Source of the DNA: Aureibaculum marinum
Lineage (GTDB): Bacteria > Bacteroidota > Bacteroidia > Flavobacteriales > Flavobacteriaceae
Assembly: GCF_003813905.1 (NCBI RefSeq)
Contig: NZ_RPFJ01000001.1
Location: 62,001-126,000, forward strand
Length of the DNA stretch: 64,000 bases
Direction of reading: 5' to 3'
In this document: in pieces, positions 46,840 to 55,549 of the stretch
Layout of the letters: every line of letters starts with the position of its first letter
How positions within the stretch are numbered: position 1 is the first letter of the stretch
Position numbers and translations under genes: made by a program
The notes under the pieces: model-generated
Told to the model about the DNA's origin: nothing
What the model saw: only the letters and a program-made list of their open reading frames with translations
Databases searched by the model: none

Positions 46840-49800
46840 ATGAAAAAAACACGATTTTATGTTTTTAATTTTTTACTCCTATTATGCACAATAAACTTAT
46901 ATGCACAAGATATTGTTGTAAAAGGTGTAATAAATGACGAAAGTGGGCAACCTGTTCCGGGAGCCACAATAGTTGTTAAAGGAACTACATTAGGTACAAC
47001 CTCTGATTTTGATGGTAACTATGAAATTGAAGTCCCCGCTGAAGGTATTTTAGTATTCAGTTTTGTAGGTTATACCACCATAGAAGAAGTTGTAAATGGT
47101 AGAACAGAAATTAACATTACCTTAAAAGAAGATGCAGCTTTATTGGAAGAGGTTGTTGTAGTCGGTTATGGTACACAAAAGAAAAGTGTGGTAACTGGTG
47201 CTATTTCAAGTATTAAACAAAGTGATTTAGAAGACTTACCTATTACCAGAGTAGAACAATCCCTGCAAGGTAGAGCTTCAGGTTTAACAATTGCTGCCAA
47301 TTCAGGTCAACCAGGATCTTCATCTACCATTAGAGTAAGAGGTATTACCACTTTAAACAATAATAATCCTCTTTGGGTTGTTGATGGAGTGGTTGTGGAT
47401 AATGGTGGTATTGGTTATTTAAACCAAGCTGATATTGAATCTATTGAAGTATTAAAAGATGGTGCTTCAGCTGCTATTTATGGTTCTAGAGCTGCTACTG
47501 GTGTAATTTTAGTTACAACAAAAAAAGGAAAATCTGGTAAAATGAGTGTTAATTATAATGGTTATGCTGGACTTTCTTCTCCTTCAAGAAAATTAGATTT
47601 ATTAAATGCTACTGAATATGCAACATTAATGAATGAACGTTCTGTAGCTGGGGGTGGTTCTATATTATTTCCTAATCCTGAATCTTATGGTGTAGGAACT
47701 GATTGGCAAGATGAAATATTCAATAACGCTGCAGTACGCCAAAGTCACGAATTAAGCTTAAGTGGTGGTAATGACAAATCGACTTTTTATGTTTCTTTTG
47801 GTTTAACTGATCAAGAAGGAATTGTTGCCACCGAAATTTCAAATTATATTAGACAAAATATTCGATTAAATTCTACCCATAAGATTACTGACAAAATAAC
47901 TTTTGGACAAACAGCAGCTTATTCACACGAAAAAGTTGTTGGTATTGGAAATACGAATAGTGAATATGGTGGACCTTTAGCTTCTGCTATTAATTTAGAC
48001 CCAATAACACCTGTTGTTGAAACTGATCCTGTTTTAGCCAATCAGGCCCCTTATAACAATGCTGGTATTTTTAGAGATGAAAATGGCAATCCATATGCAA
48101 TTTCTAGTCTTGTTGGTCAAGAGATGTCTAACCCTTATGCCTACATACAAACGAGATTAGGAAACTATCAATGGTCTGATAACTTTGTTGGCAACGCATA
48201 TTTAGAAATTGAACCTTTAGAAGGATTAAAAGTAAGATCTACTGTAGGTGCAAAATTAGCCTATTGGGGTGAAGAGAACTTTACTCCTGTATCTTATCTA
48301 AACTCGGCTTTTGTTGTTGGTCAAAATAACATTAATAAACAATCTAATAGAGGTTTTGCTTGGAACATAGAAAATACTATTTCTTATGACAAATCTATAA
48401 ATGATCATAATTTTACGGTTTTACTTGGGCAAGGTACTTATGTTGAAGGTATCAATAGTGGTAGCTCTGTTACTTATTTTGATATACCAACTAATGATTA
48501 CAAAGAAGCTGCTTTTGTAAGTGGTCATCCTGCAGATAAAATACAGTCTTATGCTTATGACGGATATGAACATACAGTATATTCTTTATTTGGTAGAATT
48601 AACTATAACTATCAAGAAAAATATATGTTTACAGGAATTATCCGTAGAGATGGATCTACAAAATTTGGATCTAATAATAAATTTGGTGTTTTCCCTTCTT
48701 TTTCAGTAGGTTGGAATCCTGTTTTAGAAGATTTTTGGCCTGAAAATAATGCCGTAAATCAATTAAAAATTAGAGGTGGTTATGGTGTTGTAGGTAACGA
48801 TTCTAGTGCTGACTTTTTGTACTTAGCTACCATAGGTAGTGGTCGTAATTATAGTTTTGGTACCGGTGGGTCTGTTGTTGCTGGTAACAGCCCAAATGCT
48901 CCTTCAAATCCTGATTTAAAATGGGAAGAAACAGCTCAACTTAATATCGGATTTGATGCTAGATTATTCCAATACTTTACTTTTACTTTTGACTGGTATA
49001 ACAAAAAAACCACTGGTATTTTACAAGAAGTTGAACTTCCTGGTTACATTGGTACAACAGGAAACCCTTGGGGTAATGTAGCCGACATGGAAAATAGAGG
49101 CGTTGATTTAGAATTTGGGTATTCACAAACTTTTGAAGATCTTAAAGTTTCTGCAAATGCCAACATAGGTTTTGTTGAAAATGAAGTTACCTTTTTAGGT
49201 AGTGGTATTGAATTTTTAGGTAGTGGTGAAAGCATCCAATCTAGTACTTATGATTTTACAAGAACACAAGTAGGACAACCTTACAGTTCTTTCTTCGGAT
49301 TTAAAACTGATGGTATTTTTCAAAATCAAGCAGAAATCGATGCTTATACCAATGCTGATGGTAGTTTAATACAGCCCAATGCCGTTCCTGGTGATTTTAG
49401 ATATGTAAATGTCGACGGAGAAGGTACCATAACAGCTGATGATAGAACTTTTATAGGAAATCCATTACCTGATTTTACCTACGGATTTACAATTAACGTA
49501 TCTTATAAAGATTTTGATTTTATGGCATTCGCTCAAGGAGCAGTAGGAAATCAAATTTATCAAGGTTTAAGAAGACTAGATATTGGTAGTGCTAATTACC
49601 AAACCAAAGCTTTAAATAGATGGACTGGAGAAGGAACTTCTAATTCTTTTCCAAGACTAACAACTGATGATACTAATTTAAACTTTAGCAATCCTTCTGA
49701 TTTTTATTTAGAAGATGGTGATTATTTAAGGTTTAAAACAATTCAAATAGGATATACTTTACCTAATACCGTTATTGAAAAAGTAGGATTATCTAAAGTA

Positions 49801-49947
49801 AGACTATATATAACCGGAGAGAACTTATTTACTTTTACAAAATACACAGGTTTCGATCCAGAAATAGGTGGTAATGTATTGGGTGTTGATAGAGGTTATT
49901 ATCCACAAGCCAAAACAGGTATGTTAGGTATTAATGTTCAATTTTAA
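46840..49947 (+). CDS. SusC-like TonB-dependent outer-membrane transporter
   Basis: A 1035-residue transporter from the ATG at 46840 (MKKTRFYVFNFLLLL). An upstream TTG in frame lies inside the -7 box and is unlikely. Signal peptide ends near NLYAQD. A carboxypeptidase-regulatory-like domain (about 24-100) with GVINDESGQPVPGATIVVKGT, then a TonB-dependent plug (about 105-215) with VVVVGYGTQKKSVVTGAIS and the VDGVVV segment, then the beta barrel ending in LGINVQF. It would import oligosaccharides cut at the surface, in complex with the SusD-like lipoprotein encoded 12 bases downstream. The substrate, probably laminarin oligosaccharides, is inferred from the neighbouring hydrolases. Confidence 0.96.
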   Translation: MKKTRFYVFNFLLLLCTINLYAQDIVVKGVINDESGQPVPGATIVVKGTTLGTTSDFDGNYEIEVPAEGILVFSFVGYTTIEEVVNGRTEINITLKEDAALLEEVVVVGYGTQKKSVVTGAISSIKQSDLEDLPITRVEQSLQGRASGLTIAANSGQPGSSSTIRVRGITTLNNNNPLWVVDGVVVDNGGIGYLNQADIESIEVLKDGASAAIYGSRAATGVILVTTKKGKSGKMSVNYNGYAGLSSPSRKLDLLNATEYATLMNERSVAGGGSILFPNPESYGVGTDWQDEIFNNAAVRQSHELSLSGGNDKSTFYVSFGLTDQEGIVATEISNYIRQNIRLNSTHKITDKITFGQTAAYSHEKVVGIGNTNSEYGGPLASAINLDPITPVVETDPVLANQAPYNNAGIFRDENGNPYAISSLVGQEMSNPYAYIQTRLGNYQWSDNFVGNAYLEIEPLEGLKVRSTVGAKLAYWGEENFTPVSYLNSAFVVGQNNINKQSNRGFAWNIENTISYDKSINDHNFTVLLGQGTYVEGINSGSSVTYFDIPTNDYKEAAFVSGHPADKIQSYAYDGYEHTVYSLFGRINYNYQEKYMFTGIIRRDGSTKFGSNNKFGVFPSFSVGWNPVLEDFWPENNAVNQLKIRGGYGVVGNDSSADFLYLATIGSGRNYSFGTGGSVVAGNSPNAPSNPDLKWEETAQLNIGFDARLFQYFTFTFDWYNKKTTGILQEVELPGYIGTTGNPWGNVADMENRGVDLEFGYSQTFEDLKVSANANIGFVENEVTFLGSGIEFLGSGESIQSSTYDFTRTQVGQPYSSFFGFKTDGIFQNQAEIDAYTNADGSLIQPNAVPGDFRYVNVDGEGTITADDRTFIGNPLPDFTYGFTINVSYKDFDFMAFAQGAVGNQIYQGLRRLDIGSANYQTKALNRWTGEGTSNSFPRLTTDDTNLNFSNPSDFYLEDGDYLRFKTIQIGYTLPNTVIEKVGLSKVRLYITGENLFTFTKYTGFDPEIGGNVLGVDRGYYPQAKTGMLGINVQF

Positions 49948-49959
49948 AAAACTAGTATT

Positions 49960-51474
49960 ATGAAACTAAAAAATATAAAAATAATAATAGGACTATTGAT
50001 AATTTCTCTTACAGGATTATCATGTAGTACTGATTTTATCGAATTAGACCCTAAGGTTGATGTGCCCTTAGAAGCAAATTACTATTCTAATGAAGCAGAA
50101 GTATATTCAGCCGTTGTTGCAGTATATGACAGATTAGGAAAACAATCTAGTGGTTTTGAAAACATGATTACCATGATGAATGCTGGTTCTGATGATCATT
50201 ATGCTGGTGGTGGTGGCCCTACTGATGGTACAGGAATTCAATCTTTTTCTGATTATTCTATTAGTGAAGCTACTATTCCCAATAGTTTTTGGAATGATTT
50301 CTATCAAGGAATTTTTAGAGCTAATATTTTACTTTCTAAATTACCTGATGCACCAATCACTGATGCTAATAGAACACGCTACACCGCAGAAGCTAAAGCT
50401 CTTAGAGCATATTACTATTTTGAATTGGTAAGATTATTTAGAAATATTCCATTAATTTTAGATAGAGTAGCTACTTCAGAAATATACAATGTGCCTCAAG
50501 CAACTCCAGAAGAAGTTTATGCTCAAATTGAACAAGATCTAATTGATGCCAAATCTGGATTACCAAATACCATTACTGATATGGCAAATGAAGCTGGACG
50601 ATTAACAAAAGGTGCAGCTCAAGCATTGTTAGGTAAAGTATATTTATACCAAGGAAAAAACACCGATGCTGCTGCTGAATTTGCTGAAGTAAATGGAACG
50701 CCAGGAGGAACAAGCATTTATGGTTACAAGCTAGTTGATAATTTTAATGATTTATGGGAACTCGATGGTAATTTTAATTCTGAAGCCATTATAGAAATTG
50801 TTCATACCAATCAAGCTAATGTTGGATGGGGTGAATGGGGAGATGGTCGAAATTTAGGAAATACAGTAAATACAATGGTGGCCCCTAGAAGTGTTGAAAA
50901 ACTTACTGAAGACGCTCCTGATTATGCTTCTGGTTGGAGCTTTAATACAGTTACTCAAGATTTGTACGATGTAATGAAAAATGATCCAAGATTTGACGCC
51001 ACAATTGCTGATTTTGCAGCGTTAAAGGCTGCAGGAAAAGTAAATTATACGCCTGGTTACAAAGATACTGGCTATTTCCTTAAAAAGTTTATGCCATTAA
51101 ATTCTGAAGTTACTACTGGTGGTGGTGAACCTATCTTAAATTATAGACAAAATGTGTATGCTATAAGATTGGCAGACACTTATTTGATGGAAGCCGAAGC
51201 ACTTGGAGGTTCCGGTGCCAGAGCTCAAGCTTTACTAGATGCTGTTAGAGCAAGAGTAGGGTTACCTTCAATTCCAGTTTCTTTAGATGCTATTGCTAAT
51301 GAGCGTAGATTAGAATTGGCAGGAGAAGGTCATAGATGGTTCGATTTAGTTAGAACTGGAAAAGCCGCCACTGTTTTAGCCGACAGAGGATTTACTGCTG
51401 GTAAAAATGAAATTTTTCCTATTCCTTTAAAAGAATTAGAAAATACTATCATTGAACAAAACCCTAACTACTAA
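49960..51474 (+). CDS. SusD-like outer-membrane lipoprotein
   Basis: A 504-residue glycan-binding lipoprotein. The lipobox ends at Cys22 (LTGLSCSTDF). The N-terminal helical TPR-like half (about 60-230) contains AKALRAYYYFELVRLFRNIPLIL, and the C-terminal half has YLMEAEALGGSGARAQALLDAVRARVGLP, with the characteristic closing ANERRLELAGEGHRWFDLVRTGKA. SusD forms a lid on SusC and hands over oligosaccharides. The gene lies 12 bases after susC. Binding residues cannot be assigned by eye. Confidence 0.96.
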   Translation: MKLKNIKIIIGLLIISLTGLSCSTDFIELDPKVDVPLEANYYSNEAEVYSAVVAVYDRLGKQSSGFENMITMMNAGSDDHYAGGGGPTDGTGIQSFSDYSISEATIPNSFWNDFYQGIFRANILLSKLPDAPITDANRTRYTAEAKALRAYYYFELVRLFRNIPLILDRVATSEIYNVPQATPEEVYAQIEQDLIDAKSGLPNTITDMANEAGRLTKGAAQALLGKVYLYQGKNTDAAAEFAEVNGTPGGTSIYGYKLVDNFNDLWELDGNFNSEAIIEIVHTNQANVGWGEWGDGRNLGNTVNTMVAPRSVEKLTEDAPDYASGWSFNTVTQDLYDVMKNDPRFDATIADFAALKAAGKVNYTPGYKDTGYFLKKFMPLNSEVTTGGGEPILNYRQNVYAIRLADTYLMEAEALGGSGARAQALLDAVRARVGLPSIPVSLDAIANERRLELAGEGHRWFDLVRTGKAATVLADRGFTAGKNEIFPIPLKELENTIIEQNPNY

Positions 51475-51493
51475 TTTTAAAAATTAAAATCTT

Positions 51494-52396
51494 ATGAACC
51501 TAAAAATAAAATTTAATAGCTATTTATATCTATTCATTGGTATGATAGGTATGGCAAGTATCATCGCTTGTCAACCCGATGATTTTGATAATGGGAATGG
51601 ATTAGCAACAGTTCCTTCAAATTTGGAAATTACTGCTATTCCTGTAGGACAGAACACAGACAATCCATACGGTGATGGTAGCGGAACAGTAAATTTTACC
51701 GCCACAGCATCAGATGTAATTACTTACAAATATATCTATAATGGTCAAGAAATAATGGCACCTGCAGGGAAAGCTACACTTGTTTTTTCTACTTCTGGTG
51801 TTAACAGTTACGATGTTACTGTTGAAGCCTATGGTGCAGGAGGTGTTAGCACTTCCAAAACCATTACTGTTGAAGTGTTATCTATTTATGTAGCTCCAGA
51901 TGACCTTTTGGAAATGTTACACGGCGATGGAGAAAAAACCTGGAGAATAAAAGCTGAATCTAACGGTCATTTTGGTGTTGGCCCTGCTAATGAAACCACT
52001 CCTGTTTGGTGGGCAGCCTCACCTAATGACAAAGCTGGTGTTGGTGCTTATGATGATAGAATTACCTTCAAATCTGATGGTACACTTACCTATGTAACAA
52101 ATGGCGATATTTATGGACAAGCAGCACCATTAGATGCTGATTATGGAATTTCTTGGGAAACAAATTCTGATGGTGAGTATGCTAATTATCCTGTAGATGA
52201 TTTTACTGATACTTGGACTTTATCTGCACCTGACGGTCAAGAAACCTTAACTTTTAATGGAAAAGGATTTCATGGCTTTTATGTAGGAGGTAATCATAGT
52301 TATACAATTTTATCACGCAGTGAAAATGAAATGACCCTAAGAACAGTTGGCTCTGATGGTAATGGATGGTTTTGTATTCTAACCTCAGAAGAATAA
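51494..52396 (+). CDS. PKD-like surface glycan-binding lipoprotein
   Basis: A 300-residue lipoprotein with lipobox Cys26 (IIACQPDDFDNG); the acidic residues just after Cys resemble the export signal of surface lipoproteins in Bacteroidota. A PKD-like domain spans about 42-130 (GDGSGTVNFTATASD through YDVTVEAYGAGGVST), followed by a beta-rich C-terminal domain of about 165 residues with many aromatic residues (VWWAAS, WFCIL), suitable for carbohydrate contacts. The PKD-like part closely resembles the N-terminal domain of the GH16 enzyme in this locus. It takes the position of SusE/F or SGBP proteins, 19 bases after susD. Function is inferred. Confidence 0.82.
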   Translation: MNLKIKFNSYLYLFIGMIGMASIIACQPDDFDNGNGLATVPSNLEITAIPVGQNTDNPYGDGSGTVNFTATASDVITYKYIYNGQEIMAPAGKATLVFSTSGVNSYDVTVEAYGAGGVSTSKTITVEVLSIYVAPDDLLEMLHGDGEKTWRIKAESNGHFGVGPANETTPVWWAASPNDKAGVGAYDDRITFKSDGTLTYVTNGDIYGQAAPLDADYGISWETNSDGEYANYPVDDFTDTWTLSAPDGQETLTFNGKGFHGFYVGGNHSYTILSRSENEMTLRTVGSDGNGWFCILTSEE

Positions 52397-52443
52397 GAGC
52401 AAGTTATTAAAATAAAAGACATTTTATATTTGAGTTAGTTAAG

Positions 52444-52482
52444 AAAATAGCCCGTATTTCATCACGATTATGGGCTATTTTT
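52444..52482 (+). terminator. Terminator inside the PUL
   Basis: AAAATAGCCC at 52444-52453 pairs with GGGCTATTTT at 52472-52481, followed by T. It separates susC-susD-SGBP from the GH30-GH30-GH5-GH16 genes, so the hydrolases may be partly terminated or separately started. Confidence 0.82.
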
Positions 52483-52538
52483 ATACAACCTAAACCTTAT
52501 TTAATACAATTTTAGCACATCAAAAAACTCCCAATTTT

Positions 52539-54044
52539 ATGAAACGTACTTTAAATCATTTAAAACCATATTATATTTATACTCTATTCATTTGTTTAGC
52601 ACTTGTTGCTTGTAAAAAAGAATTAGAGAAAACTGAAGATAATTCAGAAAAACTTGATAATCAAATAGCGTTTAGTACTCAAAATAAAACGATTCAAGTA
52701 TATACAACAGCTAAAAATTCTGATTTAAGACTTACAAAAACTGATGATTTAACTTTTAAAAAAGGTGTACAGCCTAAAGAAACAGAAATTTCTGTATTTG
52801 TTAATCCAGAAAAAAGTTTTCAAACATTTATAGGTATTGGCGGAGCTATCAGTGATGCAAGTGCTGAAGTGTTTTCTAAATTAAATAAAGACAAACAACA
52901 AGAACTTTTACAAGCTTATTACAGTAAAGAAAAAGGAATTGGTTATTCTTTGCTAAGAACTACTATTCATAGTTCTGATTTTGCTACGGGCAGTTATACC
53001 TATATACAAGAAGGAGATTCAACATTAAAAACATTCTCAATAGAACACGATAAGCAATTTAGAATTCCTATGATAAAAAAAGCAATTGAGACTGCTGGAG
53101 GCACCCTGTTAACATATGCCTCTCCTTGGAGCCCACCTGCTTTTATGAAAAGTAATAAAAATATGCTAAAAGGAGGTACTCTATTGCCTGAATTTTATCA
53201 AAGTTGGGCTAATTATTATACCAAATTCATTAAAGCTTATGAAAAGGAAAATATTCCTATTTGGGGTATTACCATCCAAAACGAACCTATGGCAACACAA
53301 ACTTGGGAATCGTGTATCTATACCGCTGAAGCAGAGCGAGACTTTTTAAAAAATTACCTTGGCCCTACTATGGAAAAAGAAGGCCTAGGTGACAAAAATA
53401 TAGTGATTTGGGATCATAATAGAGATTTAATAACTCAACGTGCTAATGTTATTCTTTCAGATCCTGAAGCTGCTAAATATGTTTGGGGTACAGGCTTTCA
53501 TTGGTATGAGACATGGACGGGTGGCGACCCTATGTTTGACAACTTAAAAGCTGTTAACGAAGCTTTTCCTGATAAAAAATTATTATTCACAGAAGGTTGT
53601 AATGAAAAATTTGACCCCGATAAGTATCAATATTGGCCAAATGCAGAACGCTATGGAAATTCAATGATAAACGACTTTAATAGTGGTACAGTAGGTTGGA
53701 CTGATTGGAATATTTTACTTGATCAAACTGGTGGCCCAAATCATGTTGGTAATTTCTGCTTTGCTCCTGTACATGCTGATACAACCACTGGAGAACTCGT
53801 TTACACCCCTTCTTATTATTACATCGGTCATTTCTCTAAATTTATTCGTCCAAATGCTAAAAGAGTTAGCACTTCTGTAAGCCGAAGTGTTTTATTAAGC
53901 ACCTCTTTTTTAAATGAAGATGGAAAAATGGTTACCGTAGTAATGAATAAAAGTGATAACGCTCTTACATATAACTTTTTTGTAGGTTCAGAAAAAACTG
54001 TAGTAGAGATTCCTGCTCGCTCAATTCAAACATTGGTCTATTAA
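52539..54044 (+). CDS. GH30 family glycoside hydrolase, lipoprotein
   Basis: A 501-residue lipoprotein (lipobox Cys25, LVACKKELE). A beta side domain is followed by a TIM barrel, with a second beta domain at the C terminus. The GH30 signature FIGIGGAISDASAEVF begins the catalytic module; acid/base is Glu249 in TIQNEP and nucleophile Glu352 in LLFTEGCNE. GH30 subfamilies include beta-1,6-glucanases and beta-glucosidases, so cleavage of beta-1,6 links in laminarin side chains is plausible. The subfamily was not determined. It differs clearly from the next GH30 and they are probably complementary rather than redundant. Confidence 0.92.
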   Translation: MKRTLNHLKPYYIYTLFICLALVACKKELEKTEDNSEKLDNQIAFSTQNKTIQVYTTAKNSDLRLTKTDDLTFKKGVQPKETEISVFVNPEKSFQTFIGIGGAISDASAEVFSKLNKDKQQELLQAYYSKEKGIGYSLLRTTIHSSDFATGSYTYIQEGDSTLKTFSIEHDKQFRIPMIKKAIETAGGTLLTYASPWSPPAFMKSNKNMLKGGTLLPEFYQSWANYYTKFIKAYEKENIPIWGITIQNEPMATQTWESCIYTAEAERDFLKNYLGPTMEKEGLGDKNIVIWDHNRDLITQRANVILSDPEAAKYVWGTGFHWYETWTGGDPMFDNLKAVNEAFPDKKLLFTEGCNEKFDPDKYQYWPNAERYGNSMINDFNSGTVGWTDWNILLDQTGGPNHVGNFCFAPVHADTTTGELVYTPSYYYIGHFSKFIRPNAKRVSTSVSRSVLLSTSFLNEDGKMVTVVMNKSDNALTYNFFVGSEKTVVEIPARSIQTLVY

Positions 54045-54062
54045 ATATAAAATTATAGAAAA

Positions 54063-55532
54063 ATGATTCATTTTCAATTAAATCATTCAATTTTAGCTAT
54101 ACGTAATCTAATGCTTCTTTTGCTGGCTGCTATGCTTGTTAATTGCTCTTCTTCTGGCGATAAAGATGATATTAATACCCCCCAAATACCTGAAGTCACC
54201 AATGATGTAGATTTTTGGTTAACAAAAGGAGATCAATCTGTACTATTAAAAAAACAAGATATAGTTTTAAGCTTTGGTACTAGACCTAATAATTATCCAA
54301 CTATAGAAATTAAAGAAGCTGAAACATTTCAAACTGTTGATGGGTTTGGATTTACTTTAACTGGAGGAAGTGCCATGGTTATAAATGAGCTATCACCTCA
54401 AACTAAAGCTGATTTATTACAAGAACTTTTTGGAAATGGAGATGATGATATCACTATAAATTATTTAAGATTAAGTATAGGGGCTTCTGATTTAGATCCA
54501 GAACCTTATACTTATAACGATTTAGAAAATGGGCAAACAGATTTAAATTTAGAACATTTTGATTTAAATGCAGATAAAAGCGGTGTTATCTCACTTTTAA
54601 AAGAAATTTTAAAAATTAATCCGTCTATTAAAATAATGGCAACCCCTTGGTCTCCTCCGGTTTGGATGAAAGATAACAATAGCTTTAAAGGTGGAAGTTT
54701 ACAAACACAATATTATGAAACGTATGCCAACTACTTTGTTAAATACATTCAAGAAATGAAAGCAGAAGGCATTACTATAGATGCTATTACACCTCAAAAT
54801 GAACCACTTCACCCAGGTAATGTACCCAGTCTATTAATGACAGCAACTGAGCAAACTAATTTTATAAAAAACTATTTAGGTCCTGCTTTTAAAGCTGCCA
54901 ATATCAACACAAAAATAGTTGCATATGACCATAATTGTGATAATCCTGAATATCCAATTACAGTACTCAATGATGCTGATGCAAAATCATTTATAGATGG
55001 TGCTGCTTTTCATTTGTACGCTGGAGATATTAGTGCTTTAACAACTTTCCATAATGCTCATCCTGATAAAAATGTATATTTTACTGAGCAATATACAGCT
55101 TCTACTGGAGATTTTGAAGGCGATTTAAAATGGCACTTAAAAAATGTAATTATTGGTTCTATGAGAAATTGGAGTAAAACAGCATTGGAATGGAATCTTG
55201 CAAATAATATTTCTTTTGGACCTCATACCGATGGAGGTTGTACTACTTGTAAAGGAGCTCTAACAATAAGTTCTAGTGAAAATATTACCCGAAACGTAGG
55301 CTATTATATTGTTGCTCATGCCTCTAAATTTGTTCCTCAAGGTTCAACTCGCATTGGTAGCTCTATATCAGGTGATTTACAAAATGTAGCTTTTAAAACG
55401 CCAGATGGTAAAAAGGTATTAATAGTTGAAAACGACGGCAATACAAACCAAATATTTAATATTAAAATAAATGATGAATGGATTATAACAGCTTTAGATG
55501 CTGGATCTGTTGGAACCTACACATGGAAGTAA
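54063..55532 (+). CDS. Second GH30 family glycoside hydrolase, lipoprotein
   Basis: A 489-residue lipoprotein. The lipobox ends at Cys28 (LVNCSSSGDKDD); SSSGDKDD again suggests a surface-export signal. GH30 motifs: FQTVDGFGFTLTGGSAMVI, acid/base Glu247 in TPQNEP, nucleophile Glu342 in VYFTEQYTAS. It lies 18 bases after the first GH30 and ends 17 bases before the GH5 gene. The regions around the active site differ from the first (PQNEPLHPGN against IQNEPMATQT), which suggests a different subfamily and bond preference. Beta-1,6- or beta-1,3-glucan is the expected substrate. Confidence 0.92.
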   Translation: MIHFQLNHSILAIRNLMLLLLAAMLVNCSSSGDKDDINTPQIPEVTNDVDFWLTKGDQSVLLKKQDIVLSFGTRPNNYPTIEIKEAETFQTVDGFGFTLTGGSAMVINELSPQTKADLLQELFGNGDDDITINYLRLSIGASDLDPEPYTYNDLENGQTDLNLEHFDLNADKSGVISLLKEILKINPSIKIMATPWSPPVWMKDNNSFKGGSLQTQYYETYANYFVKYIQEMKAEGITIDAITPQNEPLHPGNVPSLLMTATEQTNFIKNYLGPAFKAANINTKIVAYDHNCDNPEYPITVLNDADAKSFIDGAAFHLYAGDISALTTFHNAHPDKNVYFTEQYTASTGDFEGDLKWHLKNVIIGSMRNWSKTALEWNLANNISFGPHTDGGCTTCKGALTISSSENITRNVGYYIVAHASKFVPQGSTRIGSSISGDLQNVAFKTPDGKKVLIVENDGNTNQIFNIKINDEWIITALDAGSVGTYTWK

Positions 55533-55549
55533 TTATAAAATATAATCTT

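Noticed and set aside
55478-55549. Overlapping frame suggesting fusion or frameshift between the second GH30 and GH5
   Set aside because: The upstream extension has no conserved sequence, and GH5 starts cleanly at 55550 with a signal peptide 17 bases after the GH30 stop.
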